NCBI GenBank assembly: GCA_020692215.1
Contig: JAIMKW010000005.1
Span: forward strand, 1-64,000
Origin: Sandarakinorhabdus sp.
GTDB lineage: Bacteria > Pseudomonadota > Alphaproteobacteria > Sphingomonadales > Sphingomonadaceae
Direction of reading: 5' to 3'
Length of the DNA stretch: 64,000 nucleotides
Shown here: one piece after another, positions 25,818-33,438 of the stretch
Numbering within the stretch: the stretch's first letter is position 1
How the letters are laid out: every line of letters begins with the position of its first letter
The notes under the pieces: generated by a model
The model's database searches: none
What the model saw: only the letters and a program-made list of their open reading frames with translations
What the model was told of the DNA's origin: nothing
Made by a program: the position numbers and the translations under genes

Positions 25818-26909
25818 TCAGTTGTCCTTGACGACGATATCCACGCGCCGGGCGTTTTCCAGCGACGTGCTGGTGTCGCTTGTTTCGGGCGGCTTTTCGA
25901 GATCGATGGCATCTGCCGGGACGCCCATTGCGGCCAGAGCGGCTGCGACGGCCTGGGCGCGGTTCTTCGACAGTTCGGCGTTCATGGCGGCATCGCCGCG
26001 CGGATCATTGTAGCCCGAGACCGCAAGCCGTGCGCCAGGGTTGGCGTCTGTCCACGCCTTGATGGGGGCTGCGGCCGCTTCGAACTCGGGCGAGACCTGG
26101 GCGCTTGCGGTATCGAAATAGACGGAGAGCTGCGGCTTGCCGGCGACATCCTGCGCGACCACGCCCGAACCTTGCGGGATGGCTGGCGCTGCCGGGGCAG
26201 CGGCAACAGGAGCGGCGGGGACAGGAGTGGCGGCGGGAGCAGCCGGTTCCCTGGGTATCCTGTTCCCGATCAGCGAACCGGCTGTTGCGGTGCCAAGGAC
26301 GATGAGCCCCATGACGCCAAGCGCGATGAGGCCGGTGCCGACAATGCCGCCATCGTCGCGTTCTTGCTGCTGCGCGGCATGCTGTGTGTGGGCCGGCTTG
26401 CTGGCTGCAGCGGCGCTGGCGAGCGGGACGGCGGCTGCGGCTGCTGCAACAGCAGCGGCGGGGATGACCGGAGCGGCTGGTATGACCGGAGCGGCTGGCG
26501 CAACAGGTTCGGGCGGCAGGGGTGCTGCTGCCATGGCGCGGGGTTCGGGTTCGGGCGAGGCTGTTGCGGCTGTTGCAGCCGTCGCGGCGCCGCCGAACAG
26601 GCCCAGTTTGCCGAACATTTCGGCCAGCAGATAATAGACTGTGACCCGGTTCTTGGTGCGATCGGCCTTCATGCGTTCGCCGATCTGGGCGATGGCGGCG
26701 TCGAGCTCTTCGTCGCTGTGGGTCAGGCCAAGCTTCTTGCGGCAGAAGCTTTCGCGGACAAGGGTGGTTTCGGCGGGATCAGTGAAGGACACCAGCGAAG
26801 CGTCGCGGCTGCGCAGGGCGATGCCGCAATGCCGCACAATGGCTTGTATGACAGTGTCGTCCGCGTGAGGCGCATATTTCTTGACGTCGATTGCCCAATC
26901 CTCGGCCAT
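25818..26909 (-). CDS. DUF2853-OmpA fusion protein
   Basis: 363 residues in four parts. Residues 1-105 match the small DUF2853 family (ALRSRDASLVSFTDPAETTL, CRKKLGL, VYYLLAEMFGKLGLF). Residues about 110-185 are a low-complexity Ala/Pro linker. Around 195-215 is a membrane helix (GTGLIALGVMGLIVLGTATAGSLIG). The C-terminal 130 residues are an OmpA peptidoglycan-binding domain: LSVYFDTASAQVSPEFEAA, LAVSGYNDPRGDAAMNAELSKNRAQAVAAAL, and RRVDIVV. The topology suggests a cytoplasmic DUF2853 head and a periplasmic OmpA foot, the reverse of an outer-membrane protein. The DUF2853 role is unknown. Confidence 0.85.
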   Translation of the reverse strand: MAEDWAIDVKKYAPHADDTVIQAIVRHCGIALRSRDASLVSFTDPAETTLVRESFCRKKLGLTHSDEELDAAIAQIGERMKADRTKNRVTVYYLLAEMFGKLGLFGGAATAATAATASPEPEPRAMAAAPLPPEPVAPAAPVIPAAPVIPAAAVAAAAAAVPLASAAAASKPAHTQHAAQQQERDDGGIVGTGLIALGVMGLIVLGTATAGSLIGNRIPREPAAPAATPVPAAPVAAAPAAPAIPQGSGVVAQDVAGKPQLSVYFDTASAQVSPEFEAAAAPIKAWTDANPGARLAVSGYNDPRGDAAMNAELSKNRAQAVAAALAAMGVPADAIDLEKPPETSDTSTSLENARRVDIVVKDN

Positions 26910-27026
26910 GAACTCTCCCCCTCTTTCAACATCGCCCCATGGCCAGTGGCCAGCGGGCAGTTCATCCTGGTGAAAGGAAAGCTAATACCGGATCCTGCAT
27001 GCGTAAAGATTGGAAATTCGGGCCGT

Positions 27027-27902
27027 TCAGGCCTGGTAGTCCATCCCGATATCGGCGGCGGGCGCACTTTGGGTGATGCGGCCCACCGAGATGAAGGTGA
27101 CGCCGGTTTGCGCAATGGCGCGGATGGTTTCGAGGGTCACGCCGCCCGAGGCTTCTGTTGGAACCCGGCCGGCCACGAGCGCGACGGCCTTGCGCAGGGT
27201 TTCGGGGGCCATGTTATCGAGCAGCAGCCGATCTGCGCCGGCCCTGATGGCGGGTTCGATCTGATCGATGCTATCCACTTCCACCGTGATGGCCTTGAGC
27301 CCGGCCTGCTTGCAGGCGGTGACAGCCTGGGTGACGCCGCCTGCGGCTGCGATATGGTTGTCCTTCACCATGGGGGCATCGTGGAGGCCCATGCGGTGGT
27401 TGGTGCCGCCGCCGCAGCGCACGGCATATTTTTCCAGATGGCGAAGGCCGGGGATGGTCTTGCGGGTATCGAGAAGAGTGGCGCCGGTGCCTTCGATGGC
27501 ATCGACATAGCGGCGGGTGAGGGTGGCAATGCCCGTGAGATGCTGGAGGGTGTTCAGCGCCGAGCGTTCGGCGGCGAGCAGCGCTCGGGCGTTGCCCCTG
27601 ATGTGCATCAGCTGGGTGCCGGCCGGTACCGAGACGCCATCGTTGAACATGGGCGTGACGCGGCAGGCCGGATCGAGCGCACGGAAGAAGAGCTTGGCCA
27701 GTGAGAGCCCCGCAAGGGTGACGGCTTCGCGGGTCGCCAGCACCGCGAACAGGCTGGCATCTGCTGGAAGGCAGGCGGTTGCCGTGAGATCGCGTGCGGT
27801 GTCTGCCGCCCCGCCGCCGGACCAGCCGCCCAGATCTTCGGCAAGCGTCGATTGAACGAAGGCTTCGAGATGGAAACCCGGGATGGCGGGGTAGTCGGTC
27901 AT
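27027..27902 (-). CDS. nadC: Nicotinate-nucleotide pyrophosphorylase (quinolinate phosphoribosyltransferase)
   Basis: Converts quinolinate and PRPP to nicotinate mononucleotide in de novo NAD synthesis. The 291 residues include LAEDLGG, the ERSALNTLQHLTGIATLTRRYVDA helix, LLDTRKTIPGLRHLEKYAVRCGGGTNHRMGL (substrate and PRPP site), DNHIAAAGG, ITVEVDS, LLLDNM, EASGGVTLE and ISVGRIT, all in the normal order. Its ATG overlaps the stop of the upstream S9 peptidase gene (ATGA at 27899-27902). nadA lies just upstream of the peptidase; nadB is not in the window. Confidence 0.96.
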   Translation of the reverse strand: MTDYPAIPGFHLEAFVQSTLAEDLGGWSGGGAADTARDLTATACLPADASLFAVLATREAVTLAGLSLAKLFFRALDPACRVTPMFNDGVSVPAGTQLMHIRGNARALLAAERSALNTLQHLTGIATLTRRYVDAIEGTGATLLDTRKTIPGLRHLEKYAVRCGGGTNHRMGLHDAPMVKDNHIAAAGGVTQAVTACKQAGLKAITVEVDSIDQIEPAIRAGADRLLLDNMAPETLRKAVALVAGRVPTEASGGVTLETIRAIAQTGVTFISVGRITQSAPAADIGMDYQA

Positions 27903-29989
27903 TTCAGCTCCCGGTTGAGATAGGCGAGCATGAGCGCGGTGCGGTAGGCGCTTTCCTTGAGGTTGGCGACTCCGGCGTGGCCGCCATCGATATTCTCGTA
28001 ATAATAGACTGGGTGGCCCTGGGCCTGCATTTCGGCCGCCATCTTGCGGGCGTGGGCGGGGTGCACGCGATCATCCTTGGTGGAGGTGTAGAAGAAGACG
28101 CGCGGATAACGGGCATCCTTGCGGATGTTGTGATAGGGGCTGTAGGCCTTGATGAAATCCCAGTCCGTCGTGTCGGGGTTGCCATATTCGCCCATCCACG
28201 AGGCGCCCGCCAGCAGCAGGTGGTAGCGACGCATGTCGGCCAGGGGAACGCCGATGAGGGCGGCATCATACAGGTCGGGGCGCTGGGTGAAGGCGACCGA
28301 GGCCATGAGGCCGCCGTTGGAGCCGCCGTGGACGGCGATCGAGGACGCGAGGCCTTCCTTTTTCAGCTTTTCGGCGATGGCGTGGAGATCATCATAGCTG
28401 GTCTGCCGCTTTTCCAGGAGGGCGGCCTGGTGCCAGCGCGGCCCATATTCGCCGCCGCCGCGGATATTGGCCAGCACATATTGGTTGCCCGCTTCCACCC
28501 ACATCTGATTGAGGGGCGAGAGATAGCCGGGGACCATCGGCACCGCGAAGCCGCCATAGGCCCAATAATGCGTTTTCAGCGCGCCCCTGGCGCCCTTGGG
28601 GCGGACGATGAAATAGGGAATCTGCGTGCCGTCCTTCGAAGTGGCGAAACGCTGGGAGACATCGAACTTGCTGCCGTCGAAGAAGGCGGGGGCCGAGGCG
28701 AGCGTGGTGGGGGCGGCGCCGGCCACGCTGCGCATGAGGCGCGAGGGCTCGGTGAAGGCGGTGATATTGGCGTAGAGCGTGTCCGCATCGTCTGTCGCGA
28801 CGATACTCAAGGCGGAGTTGGCGGGGACTGCCACTTCGGCCTGCTGCCAGGTGAAGCCGTTGCGCGTGTCGGGGCCCGCGGACATGCGGATGAGCTTGGC
28901 GGACACATTGTCGAGCAGGCTGATATAGATCGCCTTGCCGCTGGCTTCGACGCCTTCGATGGCCTGGGTTTCGGTTGGCGTGAAGACGCGCTCGACAGGG
29001 CCCATGGGGCCGACATTGGGGACGGTGTAGGAGACGAGGCTGCCCGTGGGGTGCCCCATGAAATCGGTGCGGAGCAGGGCGTAGGCGCGCGGGCCGCCGG
29101 ATTCGCCGCCGATGTTGGCGATGAAGCGGAAGTCCGCATCGTCGGGGAGTGGGCTTTCGGCGAGCGACCAGTCGGCCATCAGATGGTGAAGCTTGCTCGT
29201 CCAGATGGTCTTGCCCAGCGAGATGACGGCGCGGCGGCCTTCGGCTTCCCCGAAGGCGGAGGGCCAGACGCCGGTATCGGTTTCATCGGCCGCAAGGAGC
29301 AGTCTTGCCGCGCTGAAGGGGGTTCCGCGCTGCCACAGGCGCACTTCGCGGGCATAGCCCGACGTGGTGGCGGGGCCTGCGGCGGTTGCAACGAGGAGGC
29401 GGTTTTCATCGAGCCAGGCGATTGTCTGCTTGGCATCCGGGCTGAAGAAGCCGCCCTCGCTTTGCGGGATGAAGCGGGCTGTGGCCGTATCGAACTCGCG
29501 CACTTCCACCGAATCCCTGCCGCCGACGGACAGGCGCACAAGGCAGCGGGTGAAGGCAGGCGGCAGGCAGGTGGCGCTGGAGAACTGGAAGTTCTTCTTC
29601 TCGGCGGTTTCCAGCGCGTCCATGTCGAGCAGGGTTGTCCACACCGGCTGGCCCGCATCGAAGGCCGCGCGCGGACTGGTGCGCCAGATGCCGCGGACAT
29701 TCCTTTCATCGCGCCAGAAGTTGAACACGCGCGTGGCGGTAACGCCCGAGGGCGACGCGCCTGTGGGGTAGCCGATGCGGCGCGGATCCTGCAGGATCCG
29801 CTCGGCATTTGCGCGCCAGGCTTCGAAGCCTGGGGTCGCTTCGAGTTCGGGCAGATATCTGGCGTTCTGCGCGCGAACCCATTCGAGCGGCTTTTCGCCG
29901 GTGACATCCTCCAGCCACTGGTGCGGGTCTGATGTCTGGGCGAGGGCGGGAGAGGCTGTCAGCATGGCGGCTATGAGGAGCTTTCGCAT
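27899..29989 (-). CDS. Prolyl oligopeptidase family serine peptidase (S9)
   Basis: A 696-residue exported S9A peptidase. A signal peptide (MRKLLIAAMLTASPALAQT) precedes the prolyl-oligopeptidase N-terminal motif DPHQWLEDVTGEKPLEWVRAQN, then a beta-propeller of about 350 residues and the alpha/beta-hydrolase domain. The catalytic triad is visible: Ser in VHGGSNGGLM, Asp in TSTKDDRVHP and His in NIDGGHAG. It would cleave short peptides after proline or a related residue in the periplasm. The start at 29989 is fixed by the signal peptide; the frame is open further upstream through nadA's shadow. It is placed between nadA and nadC with a 4-base overlap to nadC. Confidence 0.93.
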   Translation of the reverse strand: MRKLLIAAMLTASPALAQTSDPHQWLEDVTGEKPLEWVRAQNARYLPELEATPGFEAWRANAERILQDPRRIGYPTGASPSGVTATRVFNFWRDERNVRGIWRTSPRAAFDAGQPVWTTLLDMDALETAEKKNFQFSSATCLPPAFTRCLVRLSVGGRDSVEVREFDTATARFIPQSEGGFFSPDAKQTIAWLDENRLLVATAAGPATTSGYAREVRLWQRGTPFSAARLLLAADETDTGVWPSAFGEAEGRRAVISLGKTIWTSKLHHLMADWSLAESPLPDDADFRFIANIGGESGGPRAYALLRTDFMGHPTGSLVSYTVPNVGPMGPVERVFTPTETQAIEGVEASGKAIYISLLDNVSAKLIRMSAGPDTRNGFTWQQAEVAVPANSALSIVATDDADTLYANITAFTEPSRLMRSVAGAAPTTLASAPAFFDGSKFDVSQRFATSKDGTQIPYFIVRPKGARGALKTHYWAYGGFAVPMVPGYLSPLNQMWVEAGNQYVLANIRGGGEYGPRWHQAALLEKRQTSYDDLHAIAEKLKKEGLASSIAVHGGSNGGLMASVAFTQRPDLYDAALIGVPLADMRRYHLLLAGASWMGEYGNPDTTDWDFIKAYSPYHNIRKDARYPRVFFYTSTKDDRVHPAHARKMAAEMQAQGHPVYYYENIDGGHAGVANLKESAYRTALMLAYLNRELK

Positions 29990-30102
29990 GTTTTCTGCGG
30001 GCCTTTCGGGGCAGTGGCTGATCGGCGTCGGTTGGCCCGGTGCTTGCCCCTTCACGCATTTGCATCCCTGCAGGCAGGGGGGGCATTCGGGAGAGGAGCC
30101 GA

Positions 30103-31113
30103 TCAGTCGCCGGTGACGGGGGGGAAGGTCTGGGCGGGGGTGAGGTCTGTGGCGGCGCCCGAGGCTATGGCCAGCATGCGGTTGAGCGGCAGCAGGGCGC
30201 GCAGCCGGAGATCGTCCGGGACCTCGATGCGGGGCTCCAGATCGCGAAGCGCCACATAGAGCTTTTCCATGGTGTTGAGCGCCATGAAGGGGCACATGTT
30301 GCAGCTGCACTTGCCGTCGGCGCCGGGGGCTCCGATGAAGGTTTTTCCGGGCGCCGACTTTTCCATCTGGTGGATGATGTGGGGCTCGGTTGCGACGATG
30401 ATCGTTTCGCTGGGGCTTTCCAGCGCGAATTTCAGGATGGCGCTGGTGCTGCCGATCATGTCGGCATGATCGAGGATGTGCGCGGGGCATTCCGGGTGGG
30501 CGGCGACCGGGGCTTCGGGGTGGAGCGCCTTCAGCTTCAGCAGCTCGGTTTCGCTGAAGGCTTCGTGGACGATGCAGGTGCCATCCCACAGCAGCATGTC
30601 GCGGCCGGTCTTCTTCATCAGCCAGGCACCGAGATGCTTGTCTGGCGCGAAGAGGATCTTCTGGTCTTTGGGCAGTGCGTTGATGATCTTTTCGGCGCTG
30701 CTGGAGGTGACGATGATATCGCTGTGCGCCTTCACCGCGGCCGAGCAGTTGATGTAGGTGAGGCTGAGGTGATCGGGGTGGGCAGCGCGGAAACGCCCGA
30801 ATTCGTCCGGGGGGCAGCTGTCTTCCAGCGAGCAGCCGGCGTCCATATCGGGCAGGATGACCGTTTTCTGGGGGCTGAGGATCTTGGCGACTTCGGCCAT
30901 GAAGCGCACGCCGCAGAAGGCAATGACATCGGCATCGGTTTCGGCGGCCTTGCGGCTGAGTTCGAGGCTGTCGCCCACGAAGTCGGCGATGTCCTGCAGA
31001 TCAGGGGTCTGGTAATAATGTGCCAGGATGATGGCGTTCTTTTCGCGCCGCAGGCGGTTGATCTCGGCCTTCAGATCGAGGCCAGTGAGGGAATCACGAA
31101 GTCTTGCGTCCAT
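30103..31113 (-). CDS. nadA: Quinolinate synthase
   Basis: The 4Fe-4S enzyme that condenses iminoaspartate and dihydroxyacetone phosphate to quinolinate. The 336 residues show NAIILAHYYQTPDLQDIADFVGDSLELSR, VIAFCGVRFMAEVAKILSP with the first cluster Cys, LPDMDAGCSLEDSCP, YINCSAAVKAHSD, a middle HPECPAHI Cys and the C-terminal CSCNMCPFMALNTMEKLY region. The ATG at 31113 is where homology starts; the frame extends upstream. It is divergent from a 3-hydroxyacyl-CoA dehydrogenase gene with only 52 bases between them. Confidence 0.96.
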   Translation of the reverse strand: MDARLRDSLTGLDLKAEINRLRREKNAIILAHYYQTPDLQDIADFVGDSLELSRKAAETDADVIAFCGVRFMAEVAKILSPQKTVILPDMDAGCSLEDSCPPDEFGRFRAAHPDHLSLTYINCSAAVKAHSDIIVTSSSAEKIINALPKDQKILFAPDKHLGAWLMKKTGRDMLLWDGTCIVHEAFSETELLKLKALHPEAPVAAHPECPAHILDHADMIGSTSAILKFALESPSETIIVATEPHIIHQMEKSAPGKTFIGAPGADGKCSCNMCPFMALNTMEKLYVALRDLEPRIEVPDDLRLRALLPLNRMLAIASGAATDLTPAQTFPPVTGD

Positions 31114-31165
31114 ATGTGCTGCTCCTGCAAAGCGGCATGTAGGTGATAACCATGGGGAGTGAAAG

Positions 31166-32320
31166 ATGAGCGACGAAGCATTGGCGCATATTGCGGCCGC
31201 CGAAAAGAAGGCAGCGCAGGTGGAAGGCATCGGGCCCGACGTGGCGACGCGGCCCGTGCGCGCGGTGGGCGTGATCGGCGCGGGCACCATGGGCGGCGGG
31301 ATTTCGATGAACTTCGCCAATGTGGGCATTCCGGTGACCATCGTGGAGCGCGAGCAGGCGGCGCTGGACCGCGGGCTGAAGGTGATCCGCGGGAATTACG
31401 AACGATCGATGCAGCGCGGGAAGCTGACGGCCGAACAGGTGGAGGAGCGCATGGCGCTGCTGACCGGATCGCTGAGCTTTGACGATCTGGCGGACGCAGA
31501 CCTGATCATCGAGGCCATCTTCGAGAATATGGACCTGAAGAAGGAGACGTTCGCGAAACTGGACAAGGTGGCCCGGCCCGGTGCGATTCTGGCGAGCAAC
31601 ACCAGCTATCTGGATGTGAACGAAATTGCGGCAAGCACATCGCGGCCGGCCGACGTGCTGGGAATGCACTTTTTCTCGCCCGCCAATGTGATGAAGCTGC
31701 TGGAAGTGGTGCGGGGCGCGAAAACGGCGCCCGATGTGCTGAAAACGGCGATGGCGATTGGCGTGACGATCGGCAAGGTGCCGGTGGTGAGCGGGGTGTG
31801 CCATGGCTTCATCGGCAACCGGATGCTTTCGGCCCGGCAGAAGGAGGCCAATGCGCTGCTGCTGGAAGGGGCGATGCCGTGGGAGGTGGACCGGGCGCTG
31901 ACGGACTTCGGCTTCCCCATGGGGCCGTTCCAGATGAGCGATCTGGCCGGGCTGGACATCGGCTGGAGCAAGGAGACGAGCAAGGGCGAAACCCTGCGCG
32001 ACCGGCTGTGCGAAATGGACCGGCGCGGGCAGAAGAACGGCCGGGGCTTCTATGATTATGGCGCCGACCGCAGCCGCACCCCCAGCCCTATCGTGGAGCA
32101 GCTGATATGCGACTATGTGGCGGAAAAGGGCGGCCAGGTGCGCGAACACACGCAGGACGAAATTCTCAACCGGTTGCTGCAGCCGATGGTGGAAGAGGGC
32201 AAGAAGATCCTGGCCGAAGGCATCGCCCAGCGGCCCGGCGATATCGATGCCGTGTGGGTGAATGGCTATGGCTGGCCGCGCGCGACCGGGGGCGTGATGT
32301 ATTGGGCGGGGGTGAGGTAA
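31166..32320 (+). CDS. Stand-alone 3-hydroxyacyl-CoA dehydrogenase (crotonase domain absent)
   Basis: A 384-residue NAD-dependent dehydrogenase of fatty-acid beta-oxidation. The Rossmann motif is [21 protein letters not shown] (G38, G40, G43). [46 protein letters not shown] (catalytic His) and [10 protein letters not shown] follow. Two C-terminal dimerisation units are present ([28 protein letters not shown] and [23 protein letters not shown]). The N-terminal 30 residues look like the linker that joins a crotonase domain to this unit in the two-domain FadB/FadJ-type enzyme, but no crotonase domain precedes it: the upstream DNA is nadA on the other strand. Confidence 0.9.
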   Translation: MSDEALAHIAAAEKKAAQVEGIGPDVATRPVRAVGVIGAGTMGGGISMNFANVGIPVTIVEREQAALDRGLKVIRGNYERSMQRGKLTAEQVEERMALLTGSLSFDDLADADLIIEAIFENMDLKKETFAKLDKVARPGAILASNTSYLDVNEIAASTSRPADVLGMHFFSPANVMKLLEVVRGAKTAPDVLKTAMAIGVTIGKVPVVSGVCHGFIGNRMLSARQKEANALLLEGAMPWEVDRALTDFGFPMGPFQMSDLAGLDIGWSKETSKGETLRDRLCEMDRRGQKNGRGFYDYGADRSRTPSPIVEQLICDYVAEKGGQVREHTQDEILNRLLQPMVEEGKKILAEGIAQRPGDIDAVWVNGYGWPRATGGVMYWAGVR

Positions 32321-32343
32321 GGGGTTTTCCGGCACGGCTTTTT

Positions 32344-32600
32344 GCCTCCGGCGGGCAATTCCTTAGCCTCCGGCGGGCAGGGGCGTGACGCCCCTGCACC
32401 CACGGGCTTTATGCGGAGCCATCAAGAAGCGCCCAGCCCACGGACGATTGATTGCGCCTTCGGCACGGGAGCCCTGCGTCGCAGGCAATCCCATCCCATC
32501 ACTGGTGCAAATCCGCCGACATTGGCCCTTATAAATCATGGGGGTGCAGGGGCATCATGCCCCTGCTCGCCGGAGGCTAAGGAATTGCCCGCCGGCGGCT
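32344..32600. repeat. Paired-palindrome repeat element, copy 2 (MITE/BIME-like)
   Basis: Between the dehydrogenase and maiA lie two near-identical units of about 55-60 bases in inverted orientation, roughly 32344-32404 and 32537-32600. Each contains the hairpin GCAGGGGC...GCCCCTGC, then CGCCGGAGGC, TAAGGAATTGCCCGCCGG and a second GCCGG palindrome. The inner 130 bases share TGCGCCTTCGGC with the element in the ppsR-maf gap. No gene lies in this 289-base interval. The paired arrangement is the same as copy 1. Confidence 0.7.
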
Positions 32601-32609
32601 TGTTTTCGT

Positions 32610-33275
32610 TCAATCTGCGTCGGGTTGGGTGTCCGGGTGGGCGGCCTTGAAGGCGGGGAGGTCTGCGCAGGCGGCTTCGGAGGCGCGGATGCGGGGGTAG
32701 GGGGCGAGATCCACGCCGAAGCGGCGGGCGTTGAGGAGTTGGGGGGTTATGATGATGTCGGCGAGTGTGGGCAGGGGGCCGAAGGCGTAGGGGCCATTTT
32801 GGGGGCCATTTTGGGCACCGTCTTGCGGGCCATCGTTTTGCGCGATGAGGGCTTCGGCCGCGGCGAGGCCGCGGGCGATGGTATCGTGGGCCCAGGTTCT
32901 TGCGGTATCGGCGTTTGTCAGGGCTTCGATGCGGTTGAGGACGCCGAGGTTCTGGATGGGGTGTGTGTCGGCCGCGATGGCCAGCACCAGGGCGCGGATT
33001 TTTGCACGGGTGATCGGACAGGCGGGGAGGAAGGCCGGGTGGGGGTGGGTTTCCTCCAGCCATTCCAGGATGGCGAGCGACTGGGTGAGGAGGGTGCCGT
33101 CGTCGAGCTCCAGGGCGGGGATGAGCCCTTGCGGGTTTTTGGCGCGGTAGGGCGGATTGCGCTGGGCGCCGGTGCGCAGATCGACGGGCACGCTTTCAAA
33201 CGGCAGGCCCTTCCAGTGCAGGCCGATGCGGACGCGCCATGCGGCGCCGGAGCGGAAATAGGTGTAGAGACGCAT
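32610..33275 (-). CDS. maiA: Maleylacetoacetate isomerase / zeta-class glutathione S-transferase
   Basis: A 221-residue zeta-class GST. The N-terminal thioredoxin domain shows LYTYFRSGAAWRVRIGLHWKGLPFE (active-site Ser/Ala loop), NPQGLIPALELDDG and LTQSLAILEWLEETHP, and the helical domain has ADTHPIQNLGVLNRI, the maleylacetoacetate-binding region. The family function is glutathione-dependent cis-trans isomerisation in tyrosine/phenylalanine breakdown. Residues about 149-162 are an unusual Gly/Pro/Gln/Asn-rich insert encoded by short tandem repeats. No other tyrosine-pathway gene is adjacent, so the precise substrate remains an inference. Confidence 0.88.
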   Translation of the reverse strand: MRLYTYFRSGAAWRVRIGLHWKGLPFESVPVDLRTGAQRNPPYRAKNPQGLIPALELDDGTLLTQSLAILEWLEETHPHPAFLPACPITRAKIRALVLAIAADTHPIQNLGVLNRIEALTNADTARTWAHDTIARGLAAAEALIAQNDGPQDGAQNGPQNGPYAFGPLPTLADIIITPQLLNARRFGVDLAPYPRIRASEAACADLPAFKAAHPDTQPDAD

Positions 33276-33438
33276 GGCGGCAGCCTAGCAGGGCCTTTGA
33301 CGGGCGACGAGGGCTGGAACGCTGTAACCAATTTGCAACACCGCCTGTGCGAAACAGGGGCGACTCACGAAATATAGTTGCGCGCGCATGGGGAATGTCG
33401 TTCATTTTGCACTGCAGCAAACTTGAAAGGTTTCGTCG

